Assembly (NCBI GenBank): GCA_965199935.1
Contig: CBDATD010000001.1
Coordinates: 248,001-312,000, forward strand
Source of the DNA: JAPPLG01 sp965199935
GTDB lineage: Bacteria; Bdellovibrionota; Bdellovibrionia; Bdellovibrionales; UBA1609
Length of the DNA: 64,000 nucleotides
Direction: 5' to 3'
The notes below the pieces were generated by a model. It was not told the DNA's origin. It did not search any database and saw nothing but the letters and a program-made list of their open reading frames with translations. The position numbers were made by a program, and so were the translations under genes. Of the stretch, positions 1 through 8,947 are shown one piece after another. Position 1 is the first letter of the stretch; every line of letters begins with the position of its first letter.

Positions 1-1
1 C

Positions 2-1204
2 GCCGCTCAAATTGTAGAAAACCTGGAGAGACCCACTCTCAGCACTGTGCGAAAGCTTTACAAAGCAGTTATTATTTTAGTGTCCGTCACCGCTCCTGTC
101 ATCTCCATCTTATGTCTGACTATTTTGACGCCTGAAGAGGTACAGCAAAATCTGCATTACCTGCTTTCAGGACTCAGTAAAAAAATTGGAGGCTCCTTTC
201 TGCTTTTCTTGATCGTCATTGACGCCACTTTGACTTTGTTCGCGGCTGTCAATACTGCTTTTGTGGGTTTGATCGGCCTGGCCGCCACCATGGCCAAACA
301 AGGCAATCTGCCTCAAATGTTTCTCAAAAGACTCAACCACATATTTCCACAGCTGGAGGGTTATCCGGTTATCGTATTTTCTATGATGTTTCTGGTGATG
401 ATGATGTCCTCCTTTGTTGCAGGAGCCGTTGAAATCACGGCAAAGGTTTATGAAATTGCATTTTTAGGCGTTATGGTGAGCTTCGCTGTCGGTGTTATTC
501 TGATGAGGAATAAAGGCTATAGAAAAAAAACTCCTATGAAATATCTTTCTCACAGAATGATTAAAATCAAAAACTTTAAACTGCCGCTTCCTCCGGTGAT
601 GACAGCTCTTATTTTAGGTTTTTCTGTCTATCTTCTAGTTCTGCACGCCTCTTCCACTTCGCTGCTGCTCTTCACTTTTCTCTTCGGAAGCACACTGCTT
701 ATGATGGCCTACTATCGATGGGGAATGCTTGAAAACAGATTGGAATCCCACACGGATTTGCGTTTGGGGCTGGGGAGATTTCGCTCTATGAATGAACTGC
801 CCGAAGATTCTTGTAAGAAGTTTGTTTTATGCGTGGGAGCCCACCGCATCCGCCTCCTTATTAACAAAACAGTGGAGTATATCTTAAAAAGAGAGCAGGG
901 GCCTTTTGAGTTGATTCTTTTTTACGCCGAAGAAGAAGACTCTTCAAACAGCCAAAATGTCCACTTCCATGAAATTTTCCAAAGGGTCGTATCTCAGCAG
1001 ATCGCCCCCCTTCATGCACATAAAGATATCATTTTGACAGTTAAAATACTGCCTGAAAACCTTGTAGAAGGCTTAAAAGCCTTGAAAAAATCTATAAATT
1101 TTGAAAGAGTGTTTTTCGGTGTGGGAAAAGAGCCGGATCATTCCTACAATCTCAGAGATACAGTCGCAAAGGAGCTGGAAGTTCAAATTACGAGCATTTA
1201 TTAA
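2..1204 (+). CDS. APC-family amino-acid permease, C-terminal part (5' end outside the window)
   Basis: The reading frame is open to the left edge (it starts ..AAQIVENLERP), so this is the C-terminal part of a longer gene and the GTG at 47 is not a start. The first ~220 residues hold about six hydrophobic membrane segments. The early AAQIVENLERP stretch resembles the loop of amino acid-polyamine-organocation permeases that follows the conserved glutamate. The last ~150 residues are soluble, beginning near RFRSMNELPEDSCKKFVLCV, and look like a cytoplasmic alpha/beta (UspA-like) domain as found behind some APC transporters. The substrate cannot be told. It is followed after 26 bp by the glutaredoxin gene. 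The permease family is likely; the soluble domain assignment is weak. Confidence 0.7.
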   Translation, partial: AAQIVENLERPTLSTVRKLYKAVIILVSVTAPVISILCLTILTPEEVQQNLHYLLSGLSKKIGGSFLLFLIVIDATLTLFAAVNTAFVGLIGLAATMAKQGNLPQMFLKRLNHIFPQLEGYPVIVFSMMFLVMMMSSFVAGAVEITAKVYEIAFLGVMVSFAVGVILMRNKGYRKKTPMKYLSHRMIKIKNFKLPLPPVMTALILGFSVYLLVLHASSTSLLLFTFLFGSTLLMMAYYRWGMLENRLESHTDLRLGLGRFRSMNELPEDSCKKFVLCVGAHRIRLLINKTVEYILKREQGPFELILFYAEEEDSSNSQNVHFHEIFQRVVSQQIAPLHAHKDIILTVKILPENLVEGLKALKKSINFERVFFGVGKEPDHSYNLRDTVAKELEVQITSIY

Positions 1205-1230
1205 AACTTATTTTCTATAAAGGAGACCCT

Positions 1231-1494
1231 ATGGCAGAAATTAAAATTTACACAAAGAGCACATGTCCGGCTTGTGATATGGCTAAGCAAATCTTAAAGA
1301 GCAAAGGAGCTGTTTTCACGGAACTCTGCATGGATGAAAAACCTGAAGAACTCCAGCGGCTCAAAGCACAAACAGGACTTCAAACAGTGCCTCAGATTTT
1401 TATCAACGGCGAGATGATTGGAGGATGCTCAGATCTCATGAAACTGGACGAGGATAAAAAACTAGACCCCATGCTTCAGATTCAACCTGAATAA
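1231..1494 (+). CDS. grxC: Glutaredoxin (GrxC-type)
   Basis: This 87-residue protein is a small thiol-disulfide oxidoreductase using glutathione in the cytoplasm. It has the N-terminal IYTKSTCPACDMAK segment with a dithiol CPAC active site (classical glutaredoxins have CPYC), the cis-proline in QTVPQIFING, and the glycine pair in IGGCSD that binds glutathione. Length matches bacterial glutaredoxin 3. A strong AAGGAGA ribosome site lies about 7 bases upstream of the ATG. It sits between the permease and purK, 14 bp before the latter, and may be co-transcribed with purK-purE. Confidence 0.93.
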   Translation: MAEIKIYTKSTCPACDMAKQILKSKGAVFTELCMDEKPEELQRLKAQTGLQTVPQIFINGEMIGGCSDLMKLDEDKKLDPMLQIQPE

Positions 1495-1508
1495 TTGTTG
1501 AGGGCAAT

Positions 1509-2588
1509 TTGCATAAAATAGGAATTTTAGGTGGAGGGCAGTTGGCTCGAATGCTGGCCCTTAAAGCTCATGAGCTAGGACTCAAACCCTGCGTACTCAG
1601 TGCTGACAAAGACGACCCCGCCGCTCAAGTCACATCCTTTTGGACTCAAGGAGACATTCACCGAACTTCTGACGTCACTCGATTTTTGAAAAAAACAGAT
1701 ATCGTGACTTTTGAAAATGAATTTGTTTCGGCTCCTGCTCTGATGCAGTCTATGAAAAAAATAAAAACTCCGATTCACCCCCGCCCCCAAATTATCTCTC
1801 AACTGCAAGATCGATGGTTTCAAAAACGTCTTTTAAAAAAACACCATATCCCCACAGCTCCTTTTTTTAAAATTGACAACAGAGAACAGGCCCAGAAAGC
1901 TTTGGATCATTTTAAAGGCCGGATGGTTTTAAAGAAAAGACTCTTTGGATATGACGGGAAAGGAACTTTCGTTATTCAACATATGAAGCAAATGCCCCCT
2001 GGAAACAATTGGATCGCTGAAGAATTTATACCCTTTAAAAGAGAGCTGGCTCTTATTTTAGCAGTCTCCAAAAATCAAATAACCCCGCTCCCTTTAGTGG
2101 AAACTTTTCAAAAAAACTTTCGATGTTATTGGGTCAAAGGCCCCGTCTTTCATCCAAAGACAGCTGATCTAACTAAAAAACTCAAAATATTTTTGAGAAA
2201 AATCAACTATCGAGGGGTGATTGCCTTTGAGATTTTTGACATTTCAAAAAAACTAATCGTAAATGAAACAGCTCCCCGTGTGCATAATTCCGGACATTAT
2301 TCCCTTAACGCCCTTTCTAAAGATCAATTCAGCCTGCACTTAGAGTCTATTTTGGATCTGCCCCTTCAGCCTCCAAAAATTCTTTGCGGCGGCTTTGCAA
2401 TGCTGAATTTATTAGGCAAAAGAGAAGCAGGGAACAATTGGAAAAAAATCAAAGGGATCTCTTTGCACAGTTATGGAAAAAAAATTCTTAAGGCAGGAAG
2501 AAAAATGGGGCATCTAAACAGCTGTGCTGATTCCCCACAGAAAGCTTTGGAAAATCTCTTTCGAGCAGAAAAATACTTCCAAAGCTGA
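1509..2588 (+). CDS. purK: N5-carboxyaminoimidazole ribonucleotide synthase
   Basis: ATP-grasp enzyme that carboxylates AIR with bicarbonate and ATP to give N5-CAIR in purine synthesis. The N-terminus KIGILGGGQLARMLALKA is the typical PurK dinucleotide-like loop. The central ATP-grasp region includes KKRLFGYDGKGTFV and WIAEEFIPFKRELALI. The late segment VNETAPRVHNSGHYS carries the conserved Asn-Glu and Arg of the Mg-ATP site. The start is a TTG preceded by GAGG 5 bases upstream; no in-frame ATG fits. 359 residues is normal. It is followed by purE, the next enzyme in the pathway, 22 bp downstream. Confidence 0.95.
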   Translation: MHKIGILGGGQLARMLALKAHELGLKPCVLSADKDDPAAQVTSFWTQGDIHRTSDVTRFLKKTDIVTFENEFVSAPALMQSMKKIKTPIHPRPQIISQLQDRWFQKRLLKKHHIPTAPFFKIDNREQAQKALDHFKGRMVLKKRLFGYDGKGTFVIQHMKQMPPGNNWIAEEFIPFKRELALILAVSKNQITPLPLVETFQKNFRCYWVKGPVFHPKTADLTKKLKIFLRKINYRGVIAFEIFDISKKLIVNETAPRVHNSGHYSLNALSKDQFSLHLESILDLPLQPPKILCGGFAMLNLLGKREAGNNWKKIKGISLHSYGKKILKAGRKMGHLNSCADSPQKALENLFRAEKYFQS

Positions 2589-2610
2589 AAGAATATGGTA
2601 AAAACTGAAT

Positions 2611-3043
2611 ATGAAAAGCAGAAAATTGGTCTCTATTATTATGGGAAGCGATTCTGATCTGCCCTGCATGAAAAAAGCCGCAGAAGTTTTGGAAAAAGCT
2701 CAGGTGCCTTTTGAAGTGAGGATTGTGTCTGCTCACCGCACCCCCCAAGCCATGCAAAAGTACGCTCTCTCAGCAAAAAAAAGAGGAATTAAGGTCATTA
2801 TTGCCGGAGCTGGGAGGAGCCGCTCATTTGCCTGGCATGGTTGCCTCTCTCACCACACTTCCCGTCATTGGGGTTCCCATTAAAACAAAATCTTTGGACG
2901 GATTGGATTCCCTTCTATCCATTGCACAAATGCCTGAAGGAGTGCCGGTCGCTGCTATGGCCGTTCATGGTTCTGCCAATGCCGCCTTAATGTCTCTTCG
3001 CATCTTGGCGTTGTCCAATTCTTCCATTGCAAAAAAAAGCTGA
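2611..3043 (+). pseudogene. purE: N5-CAIR mutase PurE, interrupted by one frameshift
   Basis: PurE converts N5-CAIR to CAIR. The first frame (2611-2883) gives SIIMGSDSDLPCMKKAAE, VRIVSAHRTPQAM and VIIAGAG, all hallmark PurE motifs, then reads into nonsense. The second frame (stop at 3043) continues exactly with GGAAHLPGMVAS, LPVIGVPIKT and the VPVAAMAVHGSANAAL C-terminal motif. Removing one G from the GGG at 2812-2814 restores a continuous 143-residue protein. As written the gene is broken, although every catalytic motif survives across the two frames. It lies directly after purK, its usual partner. Confidence 0.9.
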
Positions 3044-3147
3044 AAGTTTTCAAAATATACAAAAAACAAAAAGCCGTCAAAGCCAACAAAAACCTCAAAA
3101 GCCGAAAAATCTATGACAAAAACTAAGATGCGAAATATATCAAAAAT

Positions 3148-4187
3148 TCACAAAAGGGCTTTTAAAATCTTTTGCTCTCTATTCACACACCCATTTGAGC
3201 TTAAATCTGCTCCAGACCATGTGTAGTGAATATTGGAGTTTAACTTTATTTGGTTCAATCCACCCGATGGATAAATAGGAAATAAACAAGCCGGAACCTC
3301 CCATTCACTGCTGAGGCAAACCCATCTGAAATTTGGAAAATAATTTTTCAAAGCCGTTGTTATATTTTGAACAGACTCCTTAAAATCACACAGAGAATAA
3401 GGTGTTTTAAACCACACCTCCACAAGATTTTTGTCCTCCAAAGACCTTTTTAAACAAATGAACCTTTCATGCGTCCACGGAATATCCTCCGGGATCCGCT
3501 AAAACTAAATACAAAGGCACGGGGTACCCTTCATCATCAAACTCGTAGGTCAATTTTTGCCAGCACCAATGAGGGCGGACATAGAATTTTGAAAAAAATA
3601 TATGGTAAAACCGCTCTCCAAAAACTCTCATCTCCTCTGGATTCAGCAAACAAACAATATTTTTTCCTTTGATTTCTCCTTTGTCTTTGTGAAAAAAAGA
3701 ATTGGTTTTGTCATTAAAGAGACAATCATTGAAAACAACAACACTGGGGTTTAAACTTTGCGGCGTATTTCTCAAGAGGCCGAAATCTTTGAAGACAAAA
3801 GAAACGTCTTCTTTCGCCGGCTCCTGATTCAAAGAAATGTCAACACCAGAAGTTAATTGCAGAAGAAGCCTTCGCAGCCAATTTTTTTTAAAATCATCGT
3901 GATGAGCTGAGAGTATATTCTGGTACTCGGCACGCTTTTTATAAACAGAAGATAAAAAAAAACTCCTTGAAATGGAAAGATTTTTCCAAAGTTTTTACCG
4001 AAAAACCAGAAACAGACTCCTCCCAATGAAAAGGAGGGGAAGAGTCCAGAAAAAAACCAAACGGCCCGCCTGCAGGTTCAGAAGAAGGACGATAAGAAAT
4101 GTCAATAACGGCTGTTCGCTTTGTTGGAGCCAGCTGATTGGCTAAACGAACCTCTCTGCCGCCTGAGGACAACAAGAAGAACATCAA
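3148..4187 (-). pseudogene. Unknown protein downstream of purM, two frameshifts
   Basis: Three collinear fragments (4187-3939, 3832-3467, 3441-3148) read as one protein of about 345 residues if one base is removed from the nine-A run at 3954-3962 and one from the GGG at 3491-3493. After correction the region is a whole number of codons, and the gap between the first two fragments translates cleanly. The N-terminus MFFLLSSGGREVRLANQL is reminiscent of a nucleotide-binding loop. Other recognisable stretches are RPHWCWQKLTYEFDDEGYP and LVEVWFKTPY. I do not recognise the family. It begins three codons after the purM stop, in the same frame, so it is co-transcribed with purM. Confidence 0.6.
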
Positions 4188-4193
4188 AAGAAT

Positions 4194-5202
4194 TCAAAGT
4201 TTTTCCCACGCGCTAAAATCCATTGTCCACCGAGAAGCAGAATGCGGCGAAATGTCTTCCACCTCCCCCAGTTTAAAGGCTTGTACGTTCATTTTTTTCA
4301 AATCTTCAACTAAGGAGCCGTACAAATGAGGAGAGCAAACAACAGCCATGCCCACTCCACAGTTAAAAGTTTTCAGCATTTTCTGCCAGCTCATGCCCGT
4401 TCTTTTTTGAACCTCTAAGAAGGACTGAGGCAGGGGCCAAGGCTGAAACACCGCCTGAGAGCCTTGAGGCAGAACTCGAAGTATATTGTCCAAACCTCCT
4501 CCTGTAATATGTGCCAGAGCATGAACACGGCCTTTGAGCGCATGACAAATTTTTACATAAAGGGCTGTGGGTTTCAGCAATGTTTCCGCCCAGTGATCCA
4601 TATCCTGCTCAAAAACTTTTCTTAACAAAGAGTATCCGTTGCTGTGAAATCCGGTGCTGGGCAAAGCCAACAGTGCATCCCCTTTTTGCACTTTTGAAGG
4701 CCCCAAAATATCCGGACGGTCCACAATTCCCACAACAAAGCCTGCACAGTCAAAATCATTCTTTTGATAAATGCCCGGCATTTCAGCCGTCTCGCCTCCC
4801 ACTAAAGCACAAGCACTGTCGGAACAGGCCGTCTGAACCCCTGTTAAAAATTCTTTAAACGGCTCGTCGTTCAACCGGCCGCAGGCATAGTAATCTAAAA
4901 AAAATAAAAGGTTTTGCCCCCGTACAAATCAGATCGTTGACACACATCGCGACTAAATCCTGCCCTAAGCTTTTCAAAGCCTGGTATTTCAAAGCCAGTT
5001 TTAATTTTGTCCCCACTCCATCTGTACAGCTTACTAAACAAGGCTCCTTCACGCCGTCAGGGAGCATTTGGAAAATAGAGGCATAGCCTCCTCCTACACC
5101 CGAAAGCACCCCTTCTTGATGATGGACAGCACCCTGCTTTTTCATCCACTGAACAAGCTCCTCTGCTCGACCTATGTCCACGCCTGACTTGAGATAATCC
5201 AT
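4194..5202 (-). pseudogene. purM: Phosphoribosylformylglycinamidine cyclo-ligase PurM, one frameshift
   Basis: PurM (AIR synthetase) closes the imidazole ring of AIR in purine synthesis. The N-terminal fragment (5202-4855) carries the start MDYLKSGVDIGRAEEL, SCTDGVGTKLKLA and the VNDLICTGAKP motif. The second fragment (to 4194) carries the ALVGGETAEMPG, ALPSTGFHSNGYSL and HITGGGLDNI motifs. They join as ..KPFIFLDYYACGRLNDEPF.. if one base is removed from the eight-A run at 4897-4904 (T8 in the mRNA sense). The corrected length is 335 residues, close to the family norm. All AIR synthetase motifs are intact, so the indel is recent or an artefact; slippage at T8 could also restore the frame. Confidence 0.92.
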
Positions 5203-5260
5203 TTAAAACTCCACATACCATTATCATTTCAAGTTATAATCCAATTGCGGGGAGTGTGAA

Positions 5261-5995
5261 ATGCCTAAAAAAACTTTTCTTATTTTGATTTTTCAGACTT
5301 GCCTGCTGTACGCCGAACCCGCCCTCATCAGTCAAAATGACGAAGAAATAGACGAACTCAATGCCTACGACCCTTTCACAGATTACATCGACTTTCAGGA
5401 CACTGAAGGAGAAGAAGAAGATATGGCTTTCTTCAAAACAGGAAAGATGTTGTCTGCCGGTATCTTTGGAGGCTACAGACACTTCATCTTCCCGCCCAAT
5501 GAAGAAAGAAACACTTCCAATTCAATTAATTACGGCCTCTTTCTTAAAAATTTTGCGAATTTACACATTGCTACACAATTTTCTTACACCGGCAGTATCA
5601 ATTCTTTTGCCTACACACACAACAATCAGCTCCTTTCTGCAAGAACAATCTATCATCACCTTGGAATGGAATTTCGCTACTACTGGAACAGGAGCCAGCT
5701 CGTTCGCCCTTTAGCGCGTTTAAACCCTTACATTTCAGCAGGAGGTTTTATGACCCTGCGCTCCTCTCAAAGATACGTGTCAAGACAAGTTGTTCCTCAG
5801 TCCAACTACAGTGCGGGAGTTAAAGGCGGACTGGGTCTGGAAATTCATCTTTCCACACGCGTCTATCTTGGTTTGAATGCAGAGTATAATTTTATGTTTA
5901 TCGCACGAGAAGAATGTGTCACCTCCTCAAATCAGTACATTTGCGCCCCCGAAAATATGGTGAATACTATGCTTGTGTTGGGGCGTAATTTTTAA
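5261..5995 (+). CDS. Putative outer-membrane beta-barrel protein
   Basis: 244 residues. There is an N-terminal signal peptide (LILIFQTCLLYA followed by EP), then a short acidic stretch (DDEEIDEL..EGEEEDMAF). The rest alternates polar and aromatic residues and ends in VLVLGRNF, with the C-terminal phenylalanine typical of BamA-assembled barrels. Glycine-rich hairpins such as YSAGVKGGLGLEIHLSTRVYLGLNAEYNF support a small porin-like barrel. A GGGGAG ribosome site precedes the ATG. It is divergent from purM and is the first of three barrel-like genes. No specific function can be assigned. Confidence 0.65.
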   Translation: MPKKTFLILIFQTCLLYAEPALISQNDEEIDELNAYDPFTDYIDFQDTEGEEEDMAFFKTGKMLSAGIFGGYRHFIFPPNEERNTSNSINYGLFLKNFANLHIATQFSYTGSINSFAYTHNNQLLSARTIYHHLGMEFRYYWNRSQLVRPLARLNPYISAGGFMTLRSSQRYVSRQVVPQSNYSAGVKGGLGLEIHLSTRVYLGLNAEYNFMFIAREECVTSSNQYICAPENMVNTMLVLGRNF

Positions 5996-6062
5996 TCTTT
6001 TTAGTGCCTTACAGCTCGTATTGGTGTTAGTCTTGGGAAGATTTTTTAAAAGGAGTGTTTTT

Positions 6063-6936
6063 ATGAAACTTTTTGTTTTTCTGCTGTTCTCTGGGTTTGT
6101 GTATGCTCAAGAACCCAATAAATCTGACGGGCCTGCACAGCCTGACAGCGGTTCTCAAAAAGAATCAGCCCCTCCTTCCGTCGCTCCACCGGAGCAAAAT
6201 CCCCAAAAAGACCAAGCCCCACAAAAAGATTCATCTAGAGAAGCTCCAAAACTTCCTCCCAACTCCGAGAAAACAAATGCTCCAAAAGAACAATAAAGAA
6301 GGCTCCTCAGCACAACCTGCTAATGAACCGCAGGCCGTCGCAGTGCCTCCACAGCCTCTGTCTGCTCCTCCCGAAGAACCTGTCCCCTACTACAACCCTC
6401 TGCATCCTCAATCTGCGTCCGCCTATCAAGAGGGAGACCTTCCCAGTGAGGAATATTCCAATATGACAGCTCTAAAAGACCGCAGACACCGATTTTCTAT
6501 CAGCGGACGTCTTTTTCGACTATCGCATGCAGGGAGATAAGAAAAAAATCAACCTCAACTTTGGAGCAGACTACGGCTATTCCAGAAAGTATTTTGAAGC
6601 AGGGCCTTATGCTTCCATAGATGTGAGCGACCTTGATGTCGGTGCAGATCGATTCCAAGATGTGCTTCTATTGGATGTTGGCGCTTTTGTTGAAGTTAAT
6701 TTTGCAAGCACACAAGCCAAAAGAACACTCCTTCAATAGGGTTAAAAGCAGGTTATAAGAGAAAACAAAACATGAACTATCTTGTAGGGCAGACATATGC
6801 ATCAATGAAATTTTTTCTGAACCATCAAACAGCCTTCTTTGTTTCTTTAGCCCCCTACTTGCAATACAAGTGGCAGGGTCAAACATGGGAATGGGGCGTA
6901 GAAATACCTGCAGGACTTAGGTTTTATTTTTACTAG
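6063..6936 (+). pseudogene. Secreted proline-rich beta-barrel protein, three frameshifts
   Basis: The start MKLFVFLLFSGFVYAQ is a clear signal peptide behind AAAGGAG. A Pro/Gln/Lys-rich linker (EPNKSDGPAQPDSG.. PPQPLSAPPEEPVPYYNP) leads into a barrel-like domain (KINLNFGADYGYSRKYFEAGPYASIDV .. VEIPAGLRFYFY) ending in an aromatic residue. Reading the whole protein needs three frame changes: near 6285-6297 (one extra base), near 6505-6510 (one extra base), and near 6718-6724 (one missing base in an A run). The net result is 290 residues with a stop at 6936. The 3' part (6740-6936) is in none of the longer frames. It is either a decayed barrel gene or consensus error. Confidence 0.65.
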
Positions 6937-6953
6937 CGCGGGCTGATCACTTT

Positions 6954-7007
6954 TTGAACAGTTCAAGAACATTTTTAATCAAATATCTTCGATCTTGATA
7001 TTTGATT
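6954..7007. promoter_or_regulatory. Two adjacent inverted repeats between barrel genes
   Basis: TTGAAC-A-GTTCAA at 6954-6966 is a perfect 13-base palindrome. It is followed by AATCAAATATC (6977-6987) and GATATTTGATT (6997-7007), a perfect 11-bp inverted repeat with a 9-base loop. No U-tract follows on either strand, so this is more likely an operator or RNA hairpin in the leader of the next gene than a standard terminator. Confidence 0.45.
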
Positions 7008-7068
7008 TGATTCCTTAATTATTCTTATGGATAATCGCCTAAGCAGAGGTTTTAACAGGAGATTTAAA

Positions 7069-7632
7069 ATGAAATTTATTTACATCTTACTCGCCTTTTT
7101 TGTCCTTAGCTTGCAGGCTGAAACGATGCAAAAAAGACTGTACAAAAAAAGACACAACAAAGTTCAGATTAATGCAGGGCATTTGCAGATCAGTAATGAG
7201 ATGAGTTTGAGCGGCAGTTTAGCGGGCAGTTACTCCAGAAACTTTGGCTACTTTGAAATAGGCGCGTTGTTGAGCTTTTCCAATATTACTGAGTTTAATT
7301 TTTCTGAAATAGGGCAGGCGATGGAAACTTTAAACCCTCGGATAGGGTTGGTGTTTGAAGGAAACTTTATAAAAAACAAAAGAAGAAACAACTGGATTCC
7401 CTCCGGAGGCTTAAAAATTATCTACGCGTTCAGCGAACATGAATTTGGAAGAGGGTCTGACCGCGATAAGGGGCTTTATGCAAATCTTTTTCTCAGCTCC
7501 AAACATTTTATCAGCAGCAGGACTTCTATTAACATAGAACTAGAGTATCCTTTGAAAGTGTGGGAGTGGAATACTGAAGATCTCTGGAGAGGCCTCGACC
7601 CCTCCGTCGCCTACGCCTACTACTTCCACTAA
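7069..7632 (+). CDS. Putative outer-membrane beta-barrel protein
   Basis: 187 residues from the ATG at 7069, chosen because AGGAG lies 7 bases upstream and the protein then opens with a signal peptide (MKFIYILLAFFVLSLQA followed by E). The body is glycine- and aromatic-rich with amphipathic strands (SLAGSYSRNFGYFEIGALLSF, SRTSINIELEYPL) and ends in YAYYFH. It is the third barrel-like gene in tandem. Its stop overlaps the end of the convergent der gene by four bases. Function unknown. Confidence 0.6.
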   Translation: MKFIYILLAFFVLSLQAETMQKRLYKKRHNKVQINAGHLQISNEMSLSGSLAGSYSRNFGYFEIGALLSFSNITEFNFSEIGQAMETLNPRIGLVFEGNFIKNKRRNNWIPSGGLKIIYAFSEHEFGRGSDRDKGLYANLFLSSKHFISSRTSINIELEYPLKVWEWNTEDLWRGLDPSVAYAYYFH

Positions 7633-8914
7633 GACTTTTTCATAAAAGTGGTTTGAATTGGAATTCCCTTCAAGGAATATTTTTCTTGAATTTTCTTCAC
7701 TAAAAACTTTCGGTAAGAAGAATTCACACCTTTTGGTTCATTAGTAAAAATAACAAAACCAGGGGGTGCTTTTTTCGTCTGGGTAAGATAGTAAAACTTA
7801 ACATTTCTAGATCCATAAACAGGGGCCGGCGCCTGCTGAACCACTTGAGCAAAAAATGATTCAGCTCTGAGGTGGAAATACGAAAAGAATTTTTTTCCAT
7901 ACATTGAGAGATGGTTTTCATCAAACACCCCAGCCCCATTCCTGTTTTAGCGCTGGTAAATACACAAGGTATATCTGGAAAATAACTCAGCTCCCTGCGA
8001 ACGGACTGCCTCATCTCTATCTTTGATATTTGAGAAAGATCCCATTTATTAATAACCAAAAGAGTTGTTTTATGTTTTTCCATACAGTAAGAAAACAAGC
8101 GGGCCGACTGCCTGGAGAATTTCTTTTGTCCATCAATGACCAAGAGGATTAAATCGGCTTTCTCAAAATAGCTTAAACTTTTTGCCGATGATATTTTTTC
8201 CAAATTCTCAAGCCTTTTGCTTTTTTTTCGAATCCCTGCGGTGTCTAAAATTTCATATTTTTTCTTATTGTATTGAAAAACCTCATCCACCACATCCACA
8301 GTGGTATGCGCCGCAGGGGACGCCACCATACGATTCTTCCTCAATATCAAATTGCAAAGAGAGCTTTTTCCCACATTGCACTGGCCTGCAATCAGTAAAG
8401 ATGTTTTATCTTCCTCTTGAATCGGACCATTTTTGGAATTTTTAATAATCCAATCTACAATAAGAGCAATGTTGTCCTCTTTTTCAAAGGAAACAGGAAT
8501 AAAATCAGACCCTAATTCATAAAATTCGTTGAGCCGGCCTTCAAAAGAACGAGGGTGATCGACTTTATTCACTGCCAGTAAATATTTTTTATCTTTAATC
8601 CATTTAAAAATTTTCTTATCTTCATCATGAAGCCCAAGGCGCGCGTCCATAACAAAAATAATGAGATCAGCTGTTTTGCAGGCCTGTTGAACCTGATCTT
8701 GAACAGCAGAGAAAATGACTGAGGAGGTATTCCACATGAGACCGCCGGAATCCCACACCTCAAAAGAATGCCCCCACCAGCGGGCTGCGCCTTTAATAAT
8801 ATCTCTAGTCACACCCGGTTGGTCCAAAACTAAAGCTCTTCTCTGCCTCACCAAGCGGTTAAATAAAGAAGATTTTCCAACATTAGGACGCCCCACAATT
8901 AAAACTTTGGTCAT
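7629..8914 (-). pseudogene. der: Ribosome-assembly GTPase Der (EngA), frameshifted before the KH-like domain
   Basis: Der is a double GTPase needed for 50S assembly. G domain 1 has GRPNVGKSSLFN, DQPGVTRD, DSGG and VNKVD. G domain 2 has GQCNVGKSSLCN, DTAGIRKK and INKWDLS. The frame that begins at 8914 runs to 7724 with a garbled tail. The correct C-terminal KH-like domain (VVQQAPAPVYGSRNVKFYYLTQ .. SLKGIPIQTTFMKKS) is in the neighbouring frame ending at 7629. One missing A near 7845 joins them into 428 residues, a normal Der length. It is the last gene of the iscS-mnmA-mtaB-rnc-der operon. Because Der is essential in studied bacteria, this indel is probably a sequencing error. Confidence 0.9.
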
Positions 8915-8947
8915 CTTATTCTTCCCCCGGTCTCCTCAAATAAATCT

